Below, one piece after another: positions 41,665 to 51,217 of a DNA stretch of 64,000 bases. The position numbers and the translations under genes were made by a program. Origin of the DNA: DATKPA01 sp051955985 (lineage in GTDB: Bacteria; Planctomycetota; Phycisphaerae; WQYP01). Position 1 is the first letter of the stretch. Every line of letters begins with the position of its first letter. Location of the stretch: contig JBQCGD010000168.1 of the NCBI GenBank assembly GCA_051955985.1, positions 1 through 64,000 on the forward strand. The letters are read 5' to 3'. The notes below the pieces were generated by a model. It did no database searches, was not told the DNA's origin, and was given only the letters and a program-made list of their open reading frames with translations.

Positions 41665-44187
41665 ATGCAGGTGAAGTTTCGGGCGAACGCCTGGCTGCGA
41701 TTGTGGCTCCTCCTGATGCTCACGATGGTTTTCCTCGTGGGCGCGTCCCGGGAAGTTGCGGCGGCTTCCGGCGACCTCGTGCAGGGGGAGGTGGTTTCGC
41801 TGGGCATCGGGGGGATTAACGGCCTGGCGGGGAAGTATCGGCCGGGCGCGTGGGTGCCGGTCCGGGTGCGGCTCGAGAATCGTTCGGGAAAGCAACTCGC
41901 GGTGCGGCTGGGGGTGGAGCAGGTGGATCTCGACGGCGACAAGGTCCTCTCGCTGGGGCAGAAAATCATCCTGGACACGACGAATGTGGAGGGGCGCGAT
42001 TCCTGGATCTACTATTGGCCGCGGCCGGACGATGAACTCCGCGGCGCCAGCTCGGTGGTGGTGCTTGATGAATCCGGGTCGCAGGTTCTGGCGACCATAC
42101 CGGCGCCCGCCCCGAAGAGCGGCCTTTCCAACGTGGGCCTTCCGCAGCGCGACCCCGACAGCATGCAGGCGTGCCGGTGGGTGGTCGTGCTTGGCCCGCA
42201 ATGGGCCGGGTGGGGGAGCTTCAATAAGTCGTATGGCGGCACGGAGGCGACGTGGGTTTCCTTCGTTGATCGTGCCGACGGACTTCCCGACAACGCGCTC
42301 GGACTTGATGGCGTGGATACGATCTTCTGGGAGGCGGACAAAATCCGCGTTTCCGACCTGCCGGCGGATTTTCAGCTCAAGGCGATCCTGGACTGGGTGC
42401 GTTCCGGCGGGCACCTGATTATCTCGGTTTCGACGCAGGCGCAGGAGTTCCTCAAGGGGGGCGACCACCTGGCGGAAGCGATGCCCATCACCTTCACGGG
42501 CTTGCGGGAAGTGGACCTCCGCGCCCTCGCCCCCCTGTTCGGCAACGAACTTCGGCTTTCCACCGCCAAAATCTCCCAAGCCACGGGCCAACTGCGCCCC
42601 GATGCCAAGATGGTCGCCAACACGAACATCGGGGCGTTCAATGACAATCCTCTCGCGGTGACCGGTACGTACGGCCGCGGAGCGGTCACGGTGCTCACCA
42701 TCGACGCCTCGAATCCGGACCTGAACCAGGGCGTGGCGGAGGATCACAACTGGATGGGGTTCTGGAATCGGATCGTCGGCTGGCAGGGCCGCAACGATCA
42801 GATGATGAGCCAGAACGAGTACAACACCATCGTCGATGCGGCGAAAAAGAAGATCAATGCCAACAACGACACGTCGGTTCCCCCGCCGGTCACGATGCCT
42901 CCCAATGAAATCGATCTCGGGCATGATATTCCGCAGCAGATCGACGTCGCCGAATTCACCCACCTCGGCATCGCCGTGGCGGTGCTGTTTCTCGGGATTT
43001 ACTGGCTCGCCGCCGGACCGATCGGGCACCTCGTCCTGCGGATGAACAAGGTCGTTCACTGGTCGTGGTGGATTTTTGGCGCGACGGTGATCGTGGCGAC
43101 TTTTCTTGCCGGCGTGGTCGTCATGTTCGTCCACCTGACCAACTACGATCTCCGGCACAAAACCTATGTGCTCGGGACGGTCAACTCGCAGGATGTCTCG
43201 GCGGTCGGCTACTACGGCGTGTTCGCGCCGGTGAACGGGAAGATCGAGGTCGATCAACCGGTTTCCGGCACGCCGGCGGATCCGATCGGCATCAACTATC
43301 TTGCGCCGCTGGATGTCGTCACGCCGGAGGGGGTGAAGCCGTTCGCCGATCCGCAGACGTATGACGTGGTTGACGAAACTCCCAACACGGTCGCACCCGT
43401 CTTCCGCAGCACGCTCAAGAAGCTCCAGGGCCGATGGACGGGGAAATTGCCCGGCATTGACGGCACCGCCGAATTCGTGGCCAGCGGCAACTGGGGCGCG
43501 ACACTCCCCATCAAGGGCACCCTGACCAACCACACGGGATACGATCTGTACGACGTCGAACTCGTGATCCGCCGGCCTATGCAGGAAGCGCAGGCCCCGT
43601 GGCCGTCGTATCTCTTCCGTCCCGGCGACGGCAAATGGAAATCCGGAGAAGCGATCGACCTGGCCAAATCGCTGACGCCGGAATTCAGAGGCACCACGCG
43701 GCTGCCCATCAATCTTGGCGAGCTCCTCAATTGGATGGCCCATTACCGCACCGGGAGCAACACCATCGGCGTGCACATGGGGCCGGGCCAGAGTGATCCA
43801 TTCTTCAACAACGGCGACGCGGTAAACGCCGCCAAGAACGCGGATGATGAACTGGGGCTGGCACTTTTCAGCGCACGGATACCCGATGCGTTGAATGACC
43901 AGGTGCGTGTGGAGCCGGCGCGCGAATTTGCCCGTGCCGCGGATGCGACCAAGCTTCTCAATGCCGCCGGCGCCGTGATCATCGCCCGCGCCGGCGACAT
44001 CGCGCGGTCCGATTATGTCGCCTCGCCCGTTCCGATCACGGTGAACAACCGCCGGCTTCCCGGGAAAGGCGAAATCACGTTCGTCTGGGCCCTGCCTCTG
44101 ACCCACGTCACGGCCACGATCCAGGAAAATGCGATCCCGACCGGCAACGACTTCAACTCCCACTCCAAAAATGTGGAGAATCCATGA
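41665..44187 (+). CDS. Large membrane protein of unknown function in ABC-2 exporter operon
   Basis: An 840-residue exported protein. A signal peptide covers about residues 1-34 (ending REVAAAS). A beta-rich domain with a class I glutamine-amidotransferase-like segment follows (about 150-330; WVVVLGPQWAGWGSF, DTIFWEADKIRVSDL, WVRSGGHLIISVS). Two membrane helices lie at about 432-455 and 467-490, then a second extracytoplasmic beta domain runs to the end. The stop overlaps the ABC ATPase start (ATGA), so it belongs with the exporter, in a layout reminiscent of gliding-type ABC-2 systems with large accessory proteins. I do not recognise a named family. Codon use changes from G-ending to C-ending within this gene. 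Confidence 0.75.
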   Translation: MQVKFRANAWLRLWLLLMLTMVFLVGASREVAAASGDLVQGEVVSLGIGGINGLAGKYRPGAWVPVRVRLENRSGKQLAVRLGVEQVDLDGDKVLSLGQKIILDTTNVEGRDSWIYYWPRPDDELRGASSVVVLDESGSQVLATIPAPAPKSGLSNVGLPQRDPDSMQACRWVVVLGPQWAGWGSFNKSYGGTEATWVSFVDRADGLPDNALGLDGVDTIFWEADKIRVSDLPADFQLKAILDWVRSGGHLIISVSTQAQEFLKGGDHLAEAMPITFTGLREVDLRALAPLFGNELRLSTAKISQATGQLRPDAKMVANTNIGAFNDNPLAVTGTYGRGAVTVLTIDASNPDLNQGVAEDHNWMGFWNRIVGWQGRNDQMMSQNEYNTIVDAAKKKINANNDTSVPPPVTMPPNEIDLGHDIPQQIDVAEFTHLGIAVAVLFLGIYWLAAGPIGHLVLRMNKVVHWSWWIFGATVIVATFLAGVVVMFVHLTNYDLRHKTYVLGTVNSQDVSAVGYYGVFAPVNGKIEVDQPVSGTPADPIGINYLAPLDVVTPEGVKPFADPQTYDVVDETPNTVAPVFRSTLKKLQGRWTGKLPGIDGTAEFVASGNWGATLPIKGTLTNHTGYDLYDVELVIRRPMQEAQAPWPSYLFRPGDGKWKSGEAIDLAKSLTPEFRGTTRLPINLGELLNWMAHYRTGSNTIGVHMGPGQSDPFFNNGDAVNAAKNADDELGLALFSARIPDALNDQVRVEPAREFARAADATKLLNAAGAVIIARAGDIARSDYVASPVPITVNNRRLPGKGEITFVWALPLTHVTATIQENAIPTGNDFNSHSKNVENP

Positions 44188-44200
44188 GCGTCAGCATCCA
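42480..44200. other. Strand-composition (GC-skew) switch zone
   Basis: Upstream of this zone the + strand is G-rich in both + and - strand genes (for example the - strand GH35 and histidine kinase genes). Downstream it is C-rich in both orientations (for example the + strand ABC operon and the - strand aminotransferase). The change occurs within a single gene. Exceptions are the nearly neutral nitrate cluster and the G-rich SDR/sixA pair at 51.2-52.4 kb. It was judged by eye, not computed. Confidence 0.5.
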
Positions 44201-45131
44201 GACCATCAACCTCACCAAGCGCTACAACGTCGGCGGGAAGGTCCTCCTCGCCCTCAACAACCTTAATCTCACGATCGAGGATGGCGACTGCTTCGGCTTC
44301 ATCGGCCCCAACGGCGCCGGGAAATCCACCACCATCAAGATCCTCGCCACGCTCCTCCAGCCCACCTGGGGCGAAGCACGCATCTGCAATTACGTCGTCG
44401 GCTACGAGTCCCGCAAGATCCGCCCGCTGATCGGCTACGTCCCCGATTCCTTCGGCGCCTACGAAGACATGGTCGTGCAGGAGTACCTCGAGTTCTTCTC
44501 CGCTGCTTACGACATCAACGGGCCGAAGCGCAAGCAAATCGTCGATGACGTGCTCAACCTCACCGACCTCGCCTACAAGCGCGACGCCATGGTCGATTCG
44601 CTTTCCAAGGGGATGCAGCAGCGACTCTCCCTCGCGCGGGTGCTCCTCCACGATCCCCGCGTGCTCCTCCTTGACGAACCCGCCTCCGGGCTTGATCCCC
44701 GCGCCCGCATCGAAATCCGCGAGCTCCTCAAGGAGCTCAAAAAAATGGGCAAGACCATCCTCATCTCCTCGCACATTCTTCCCGAACTGGCCGACCTGTG
44801 TAACAAGGTGGGCATCATCGAGCGTGGGGAACTGATCTTCGCGGGCACCGTCGAAGCGGCGGTCCGGAAAGCCTCCCTGGGCCAGGTCCTCCACGTCGCC
44901 GTCGCCGACCGCACCGCGGATGCCGCCAATCTTCTCCGCGCGACGCCTGGTATCGCCGGCGTGGCCATTGATGACGGCCTGATGCACGTGACGCTCAACT
45001 CCGACATCACCGACAATTCCTTCATCGCGCAGCGGCTTATCTCGGAAAACTACCGCCTGACGCTGCTGCGCGAAGAGGAAGTCAACCTCGAAACCGCCTT
45101 CATGCGGCTGACGAAAGGGGTGGTGCAGTAA
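44184..45131 (+). CDS. ABC-2 type transporter ATP-binding protein
   Basis: A 315-residue ATPase with Walker A GPNGAGKST, Q-loop region GYVPDSFGAYEDM, signature LSKGMQQRLSLARVL, Walker B VLLLDEPASGLDP and H-loop ISSHILPEL, followed by a roughly 80-residue C-terminal domain typical of ABC-2 exporters. It overlaps the preceding gene by four bases and directly abuts the permease gene. It powers export of, or work on, an unknown substrate. Confidence 0.95.
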   Translation: MSVSIQTINLTKRYNVGGKVLLALNNLNLTIEDGDCFGFIGPNGAGKSTTIKILATLLQPTWGEARICNYVVGYESRKIRPLIGYVPDSFGAYEDMVVQEYLEFFSAAYDINGPKRKQIVDDVLNLTDLAYKRDAMVDSLSKGMQQRLSLARVLLHDPRVLLLDEPASGLDPRARIEIRELLKELKKMGKTILISSHILPELADLCNKVGIIERGELIFAGTVEAAVRKASLGQVLHVAVADRTADAANLLRATPGIAGVAIDDGLMHVTLNSDITDNSFIAQRLISENYRLTLLREEEVNLETAFMRLTKGVVQ

Positions 45132-46955
45132 ATGGCCGCAGCCAACGACTTTCTCAAGCTCGCCCCGATGAACCCGATCCTCCTGCGCGTCGTCACCGCG
45201 GGGGGCCGCCGGCTTCGCCACGCGTTCACCCGCTGGGGGTACCTGGGGCTTCTCATTTTTGTGCTGCTCATCGCGCTGGTGACGTCCACCGCCGGGCAGA
45301 AGTCCCTGTCCGACCTGGCCAAAGCCTCCTCGCAGGTTTTTTCCGCGATTTCCTACGTCCAGCTTGGCATGATCTGCCTGCTTGCCCCCGTGTTCTGCGC
45401 CGCCGCGATCACGCAGGAACGGGACTCCCGCACCTACAACATCCTGCTCGCCACGCCTCTCACCAATGCGCAGATCGTCCTGGGTTCCCTGTTCTCACGG
45501 CTTTATTACGTCGTCGCGCTGCTGCTGTCGGGCGCTCCCGTCTTCGCCATCACGCTGCTTTACGGCGGTGTCACGGCCGGCAACATCGTGCTCTCCTTTG
45601 CCATCGCCCTCTCCACCGCGCTGTTCACCGGTTGCCTCGCCATCGCGATTGCCGTGTTCCGCCTCGGTTCGGGCAAGACGGTCTTCTGGTTTTACGTCTT
45701 CAACGCGATCTACCTCATCGCCGTTTATCTGATCGATCAATTCTGGCTGAGCGTCGATCCGTTGACGGGCCTGCATCACACCACGTGGCTCACCTCCATC
45801 CACCCGTTCCTCGCCCTGCAATCCGTCGTCAATTCCACCGCCTACCCCACGCCGGAGCTCTCCACCCTCGCCGGCAAGAACGCACTCGCCCGGTTCTACC
45901 TGCTCCATCCGGCCTATGCCTACATCACCCTCACGGTGCTCGCCAGCCTGCTGCTGGTTGTGCCTTCCGCCATCGTCCTGCGGAGAATCGCCCAGCGCTC
46001 GGAGGTCGGACTGTGGCCGTTCGTGCGGAACCTCGTGATGCGCGGCAGAGAATCGCGTGGCCGGCGGGCACGCACCGTCTGGAACAACCCCGTCGCCTGG
46101 CGGGAAGCGGCGACGCGGGCCGGTTTCTCCGGTCGCGGCATCGCCCGCTGGGTCACCATCCTGATCGGCGCCGCCGCCGCGGTGGCACTGCTGGTCTTCC
46201 ATCACCGCGGCGATCTGGATGTCAATGACACCCGTCACGTGCTCATGGCCCTGGTGATCGTCGAATTTGCCGTCTCCCTCCTCGTCGCCACCAACACCTC
46301 CGCCGCCGCCGTCACCAAGGAACGTGAATCGCAGACCCTCGATCTCCTGCTCGTCACCCCCATCACCTCCCGCTACTACATCTGGGGAAAACTCCGCGGC
46401 CTCGTCTCCTTCATGCTCCCGTTCGCCGCCGTCCCCACCATCACCATTGCCCTCGTCGTCTGCTACGACCTCCTCTTCACGCTGAAGTCCGGCGGCGAAT
46501 GGGTTGTCTACCCTGAGAACATCGTCGCCATGCCCCTGCTGCTCACGGCGCTCCTCGCCTGGGCGTGCATGCTGGGGCTGCAGCTTTCGCTCAAGTGGTC
46601 CCGCACCATCGTGGCGGTCATGGCCTCCGTCGGCGTGCTTGCGGGCATCTGCGCAGTCCTCGGTGTGTGCGGCTTTACGGCGGCCAAATCGATTCCCGTC
46701 GTCGGCGTCGCCATCGCCGCCTTCTCCCCCTTCACGGCCATCGCCGTCATGATCTGCCCCGCCGAGTATGCGCCCTCCGCCTTCAGCACGGCCGCGGGCA
46801 CTGCCGCCGCGGCAGGCACATCGGACATGTCCGGCCGGGTGATCCTCTTTGCTTCAATCGTGCTCGCCTCGATCGCCTACTGCGCGATTGTGTACGCCAT
46901 GTACAAATCGATGGTGAAGAACTTCGACATGATCATTCGCCGCCAGCACCAGTGA
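45132..46955 (+). CDS. ABC-2 type transporter permease
   Basis: A 607-residue membrane protein with about 12 hydrophobic segments, arranged as two ABC-2 permease halves, each with the motif ITQERDSRTYNILLATPLT or VTKERESQTLDLLLVTPIT after the second helix. It therefore looks like a fused dimeric permease. The ATG follows the ATPase stop with no gap. Transport substrate unknown. Confidence 0.92.
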   Translation: MAAANDFLKLAPMNPILLRVVTAGGRRLRHAFTRWGYLGLLIFVLLIALVTSTAGQKSLSDLAKASSQVFSAISYVQLGMICLLAPVFCAAAITQERDSRTYNILLATPLTNAQIVLGSLFSRLYYVVALLLSGAPVFAITLLYGGVTAGNIVLSFAIALSTALFTGCLAIAIAVFRLGSGKTVFWFYVFNAIYLIAVYLIDQFWLSVDPLTGLHHTTWLTSIHPFLALQSVVNSTAYPTPELSTLAGKNALARFYLLHPAYAYITLTVLASLLLVVPSAIVLRRIAQRSEVGLWPFVRNLVMRGRESRGRRARTVWNNPVAWREAATRAGFSGRGIARWVTILIGAAAAVALLVFHHRGDLDVNDTRHVLMALVIVEFAVSLLVATNTSAAAVTKERESQTLDLLLVTPITSRYYIWGKLRGLVSFMLPFAAVPTITIALVVCYDLLFTLKSGGEWVVYPENIVAMPLLLTALLAWACMLGLQLSLKWSRTIVAVMASVGVLAGICAVLGVCGFTAAKSIPVVGVAIAAFSPFTAIAVMICPAEYAPSAFSTAAGTAAAAGTSDMSGRVILFASIVLASIAYCAIVYAMYKSMVKNFDMIIRRQHQ

Positions 46956-47029
46956 TTCGCAGCCTCGAACGCAGCCACAGCTGCCGCTCCAGGTTGACTC
47001 CCCGTGATTTCCATGAACAATCACGTGCC

Positions 47030-48499
47030 ATGAAGCGCCCCGCCCTCCTCATCCTCCTTCTCCTCGCGGCGTTCCCCGTTTCCGCGCCTGCCGCCACGCC
47101 GCTTCACCCGCAGCTCCCGCAGGACACTCTTGCCTTCCTTGAACTTGACCCGACCGTCGCCCGCGCGCCCGACCAGTCCGCTCTCCTGGACCTCGGCGTC
47201 CAGGCGATGGAATCGATGGGCATCCTTTCCAAAAAAGCGTCTGAAGTCGGCGACATGCTCACCCTGATCGCCATGGCCGGCACCCATCACTCCTGCGTCG
47301 CCCTGCTGGATGCCGACCTTTCCGCCACGCCGCAGAATGACCTCGAGTGCCACGCCGTGCAGGTCGCCTGGGTCATCGATACCGCAGGCCGCCCCAACGA
47401 AATGGTCGATCGCCTCACACGAATGCTCTCGCATCTCTCCACCCGCGCCACGGCCCGGCAATCCGTCCGGAAGACGCCCGAATCGCACCGCGAATACGTC
47501 CATTTTCGTGACACCACCTGGCCCGACTGGCTTTCCCTCGAATGGACGCAGCAGGCCAACACATTCATCCTCACGATCGGCAACGGCGCCATGGAGCATT
47601 ACCTTGCCGACCGTCCCGTCGGCGGCGCTCCCTGGTTGCCGTTCGTGGACGAGGCCGACAAGGCCGCTGCGGTTAACCATTGCGTGGGCGACGTGGAATC
47701 CCGCATTTTCGTCAACACCCAGCTCTTTCGTGAGCGTTTCCCGGAGCCGATGCGCCGCACCATCCTTGGCCAGCTTTTTTCCACGCTTGATCTCAACGCC
47801 ACGCAATCCTCCCTCTTCTCTGCCCGCATCCGGGACCGCGAAATCTCCCTCGACAATGCCACCCTCGCCAACGGTTCCACCACCGACACGGCCTGGACCG
47901 TTCCGGTAACGCCCGCGCTGCAGAAGCTCATCCCGCCGGAAGCCACCGCCTATCTGGCGCTCAAGCTGGACTGGCCCGCCCTCTTCACCCGCACCCTCAC
48001 GCTCCTCGACGCGATCGTTCCGGACAACAAGATGAACCTTTCCCAGATGCTGGCGAAGGAAGAAGCGCACCGGAACGTCAATATCGAGCGCGACATCCTT
48101 CCCTACCTCGAACCGATCGTCCTCATCCACGATGCGCCGCCGCATCCGCTTCGCCTGCCGTTGATGGTCACCGTCGTCGGCGCCGCCCAGCGTGATCACG
48201 CAGCAGATGTCAAAACGTCGCTCAACACCCTGCTCGGCGTGGCCGACAAGCTCCTCGGCCAGCGATCCGCCGCCCACGCCCCCGCCGCCAATCCCGACCT
48301 CCCCGACCTGACGCATCTTCGGATCCGCGCGGACAAGGACGACGTCACCTATCTGCAGTTCGGACTCGTCGGACCCGCGTGGACCTGGGGAGGCCGGTCG
48401 CAAAACCTGTTCGTGTTTTCCTGGTCTCCCGCCGCCGTCCGGTACAATCTTTCCTTCGTCAGCCCCGCCGGCCCGGATGCGTTCAAATCCGCCCCGTAG
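47030..48499 (+). CDS. Hypothetical secreted protein
   Basis: A 489-residue exported protein with a signal peptide at about residues 1-22 (LLILLLLAAFPVSAPAA). The mature N-terminus LHPQLPQDTLAFLELDP resembles the opening of large planctomycete secreted proteins of the DUF3352 type, but I could not confirm this. No catalytic motif is seen. ATG 47030 is chosen for the signal peptide; the frame is open far upstream, but only antiparallel to codons of the permease gene in another frame. It follows the permease by 74 bases and may be the last gene of that operon. Confidence 0.65.
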   Translation: MKRPALLILLLLAAFPVSAPAATPLHPQLPQDTLAFLELDPTVARAPDQSALLDLGVQAMESMGILSKKASEVGDMLTLIAMAGTHHSCVALLDADLSATPQNDLECHAVQVAWVIDTAGRPNEMVDRLTRMLSHLSTRATARQSVRKTPESHREYVHFRDTTWPDWLSLEWTQQANTFILTIGNGAMEHYLADRPVGGAPWLPFVDEADKAAAVNHCVGDVESRIFVNTQLFRERFPEPMRRTILGQLFSTLDLNATQSSLFSARIRDREISLDNATLANGSTTDTAWTVPVTPALQKLIPPEATAYLALKLDWPALFTRTLTLLDAIVPDNKMNLSQMLAKEEAHRNVNIERDILPYLEPIVLIHDAPPHPLRLPLMVTVVGAAQRDHAADVKTSLNTLLGVADKLLGQRSAAHAPAANPDLPDLTHLRIRADKDDVTYLQFGLVGPAWTWGGRSQNLFVFSWSPAAVRYNLSFVSPAGPDAFKSAP

Positions 48500-48592
48500 T
48501 GTGGTCCTGTCCCCTCAAACGTCAATCGCCCGGCCCCCGTCCGATCCCGCGCCGCCTGCGTGCCGCCCCTAGTCCTCTCCGCCGCGCGCGAC

Positions 48593-48598
48593 TATGAT
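48593..48598 (+). promoter_or_regulatory. Possible -10 element TATGAT before citrate synthase
   Basis: The same TATGAT hexamer seen before the M1 peptidase gene lies 35 bases upstream of ATG 48634. No matching -35 element is evident. Confidence 0.25.
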
Positions 48599-48633
48599 AC
48601 CCCGCAAGAACCATCCCCATCCCGGAGCTTCTC

Positions 48634-49767
48634 ATGACGCAACCCGCCCCTTCCGCTTCTTCCGCCGGCCTCCGCGACGTCGTCGCGCTCCCTTCGTCGA
48701 TCACCTCCATTGAGAACGACGTGCTCGCCTACCGGGGGATCAACATCGACGAACTCGCGGAAAACGCGTCGTTCGAAGAAGTCATTCACCTGCTCTGGCA
48801 CGGTTCGCTCCCCAATCGCTCGGAACTCGACCAGCTTCGCTCGTCGATCGCCGCGCAGGCCGACCTCCCGCTCGGCCTCATCGTCGTCATGAAAACCTTC
48901 CCGCGCCGCACCACGCCGATGGAAGGGCTTCGCACCGCCGTCTCCGCGCTGGCCACGTTTGACGCCGAATCCGAAGACATGTCTCCCGCGGCCAACGCAC
49001 GCAAGGCCATTCGCATACAGGGGCAGATCGCCTCGATCGTCGCCGCGTACGAACGCATCCGCAACGACCGCGACCCCATTCCACCCCGTGCCGACCTCTC
49101 CCTTGCCGGGAACTTTCTTTACATGCTTCGCGGGATCGTGCCCGACCCCCTCTCCGTCCGCGCCCTCGACAAGGCCTTCATCCTCCACGCGGATCACGAA
49201 CTCAACGCCTCCACCTTCGCCGCGCGCGTCGCCGCCGCCACTCTCACCGACATGCACTCGGCCGTCGTCGCCGCGATCTGCGCCCTCAAGGGGCCCCTCC
49301 ACGGCGGCGCCAATGAGCAGGTGATGAAGATGCTCAACGAGATTGGCCACCCTGACCGCGTCGATTCCTACATCCGCAACAAGCTCGAAACCAAGGAAAA
49401 GATCATGGGCTTCGGCCACGCCGTCTACAAGAACGGCGACCCCCGCGCCAAGCACCTCCGCGAAATGTCCCGCCAGCTCGGCAAACTCACCAACCAGGAA
49501 AACTGGTACAAGATGTCGATCGCCATCGAAGAAATCGTCACCGGCGCCAAGTCTCTGAAGCCCAACGTCGACTTCTACTCCGCCTCCGTGTACCACTACC
49601 TCAACATCGCTCCCGACCTCTTTACGCCCATCTTCGCGATTTCCCGAACCTCCGGCTGGGTCGCCCACGTCCTCGAACAATACGGCAACAACAAGCTCAT
49701 CCGCCCGCGCGCGGAATATGTCGGCCCGCGCAATCAGCACTACATCCCGCTGGACAAGCGCGCGTAA
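48634..49767 (+). CDS. gltA: Citrate synthase
   Basis: A 377-residue enzyme condensing acetyl-CoA and oxaloacetate; the length fits the short dimeric bacterial form. Catalytic residues are His223 (GPLHGGANEQV), His262 (GFGHAVYKNGDPRA) and Asp313 (NVDFYSASVYH). A C-terminal RISGWVAHVLEQ-like segment (RTSGWVAHVLEQYGNNKLIRPRAEYVG) completes the site. GGAG at 48624-48627 precedes ATG 48634. Short-form enzymes include 2-methylcitrate synthases; with no prp genes nearby, citrate synthase is favoured. It converges on the lipoprotein gene, leaving a 107-base gap without an obvious terminator. Confidence 0.94.
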   Translation: MTQPAPSASSAGLRDVVALPSSITSIENDVLAYRGINIDELAENASFEEVIHLLWHGSLPNRSELDQLRSSIAAQADLPLGLIVVMKTFPRRTTPMEGLRTAVSALATFDAESEDMSPAANARKAIRIQGQIASIVAAYERIRNDRDPIPPRADLSLAGNFLYMLRGIVPDPLSVRALDKAFILHADHELNASTFAARVAAATLTDMHSAVVAAICALKGPLHGGANEQVMKMLNEIGHPDRVDSYIRNKLETKEKIMGFGHAVYKNGDPRAKHLREMSRQLGKLTNQENWYKMSIAIEEIVTGAKSLKPNVDFYSASVYHYLNIAPDLFTPIFAISRTSGWVAHVLEQYGNNKLIRPRAEYVGPRNQHYIPLDKRA

Positions 49768-49874
49768 GCGAGCCCACGGGGCCGTTGCTGAAGGTTGATG
49801 CAATGTCGCGCCGACGCCGGACGCTCCGGGGGGAGGGAACGCCACTCAGATTGAAAGTGGGGAGGCTGGTCTAC

Positions 49875-50987
49875 TTAACGGTTTGGCTGAAACCCGTCGA
49901 GGACGCCCGACTTGTTCAGAATGATGACCCAGTTGTCCGGGCTGTACACAAACGTCTGCGGCTGGGTGAGCGGCGTGGAGGAGACGATCTCGCCGGTGTC
50001 CACGCGCATGCAACGCAGGTTGTCGGAAGAATCCCCCGCCCACACGTAGTCGCCGTTCACCGAAGCAATTTGGGTCACGCCGTCGGCTTCCCAGCGCACC
50101 GTGCCGTCCGCCGGGCTGACCGCGTAAAGGCCCTTGCCGCTGGCGGGAACGAGCACCTCGCCGCCGGCAAGCTTCGTCACCACCGGCGTCTGGTCGAGTT
50201 GCCCGTCGAGACGCTGGTTCCAGAGTTCGCCCCCCGTCGTCGCATCGAAGCCGTAGAGATAATGATCAAGCGACGGAACGAAGACGGCGTGCGTGTCGGT
50301 CGCAAGGCCGGCGACAACTTCGCCGTTGGTCTTGCGGTCCTTCCAGATCCAGTTGCCGTCCGTGGCGCTGATGCGCCACAGCTTGCCGTTGCGGCTGGCA
50401 ATGGCCAGGGAGTCGGCGATCACCGCCGGATCCGAAACGAAGCTGTCCTGTGCCGCGAACGTCACCCACCGCTGCCCGCCCAGTTGATCCAGAAAGAGAC
50501 CATGGAAATAGTCGTTCCCACCGACGCAGATCGTCGTGTCGATGACGACCGGCGTGGTCGTCGCGAGAAACCCGATGCTGCTCGAATGCATGAGCCGCCC
50601 GGTTTCCTTGTTGAGCACGAAGAAGTTCCCGCGGTCCATGAGGAGGATTTCTTTTCCGCCGGCGAGTTCCACGGGCTTGTGGAACGTGGACGCCTCGCTG
50701 CCGACGATCGTGTCCCACGCCTTCACGCCGGAAGTCGCCACAACCCGCACGATCCGGGACTGGTCCGTGGTGAGATACACCGAGTCGCCGACGCGCCACG
50801 CATTATTGATGTGCTCCCCATTGGCCACCGCGATCTGTCGCTCCCAGACCTTCCGCAGGCCAACCTGGGTAAGATTGGGAAATGGGATGTAATCCGCGGC
50901 TTTGTCGTTCTTTTGTGCACACCCCGCAGAAGCCACGAGCGAAGCAGTCGCGAGAATCATGGCAACCTGTTGACGCAGAGAAAGCAT
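49875..50987 (-). CDS. PQQ-like beta-propeller lipoprotein (BamB-like)
   Basis: A 370-residue exported protein. The signal peptide ends at a Cys (ATASLVASAGCAQKN), suggesting lipidation. The rest is a WD/PQQ-type propeller with repeating blades such as VWERQIAVANGEHINN, LMHSSSIGFLATTTPVV, LWRISATDGNWIWKDRK, LYGFDATTGGELWNQRL and LYAVSPADGTVRWEADG. BamB is the best known relative, but without other Bam genes nearby the role is open. GTG/ATG choice is clear: ATG 50987 with AAGGAG 6 bases upstream; the frame extends upstream without a start site. Confidence 0.8.
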   Translation of the reverse strand: MLSLRQQVAMILATASLVASAGCAQKNDKAADYIPFPNLTQVGLRKVWERQIAVANGEHINNAWRVGDSVYLTTDQSRIVRVVATSGVKAWDTIVGSEASTFHKPVELAGGKEILLMDRGNFFVLNKETGRLMHSSSIGFLATTTPVVIDTTICVGGNDYFHGLFLDQLGGQRWVTFAAQDSFVSDPAVIADSLAIASRNGKLWRISATDGNWIWKDRKTNGEVVAGLATDTHAVFVPSLDHYLYGFDATTGGELWNQRLDGQLDQTPVVTKLAGGEVLVPASGKGLYAVSPADGTVRWEADGVTQIASVNGDYVWAGDSSDNLRCMRVDTGEIVSSTPLTQPQTFVYSPDNWVIILNKSGVLDGFQPNR

Positions 50988-51177
50988 GCGGACTCCTTGC
51001 GGATGCGGGACCTGGCCGAGAGGCCGAAGAGAACTATGCCGGCAAGGGGCCGATCGGACGAGCCGTTGTGCGCGGTCCGTGCCGTTGCGCACGCACCTGC
51101 GACTGCCACCTTCGCCATGGGGCACATCTTACTTCCGCAATGGATGGGGTCAACTGAAAATGGCCCGCCCCTCCGCT

Positions 51178-51186
51178 TGTTACACT
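51178..51186 (+). promoter_or_regulatory. Extended -10-like element before SDR gene
   Basis: TGTTACACT matches the extended -10 pattern TGn-TAnnnT and lies 31 bases before ATG 51218. AGGAG (51207-51211) is the Shine-Dalgarno. The 230-base divergent gap (50988-51217) contains no other recognisable feature. Confidence 0.3.
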
Positions 51187-51217
51187 GACGGTCGCTTTTG
51201 CATGAAAGGAGCAACCC

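Noticed and set aside
46565..47029. 155-residue upstream extension of the secreted protein at 47030
   Set aside because: It overlaps the permease gene in another frame. The signal peptide starts at 47030.
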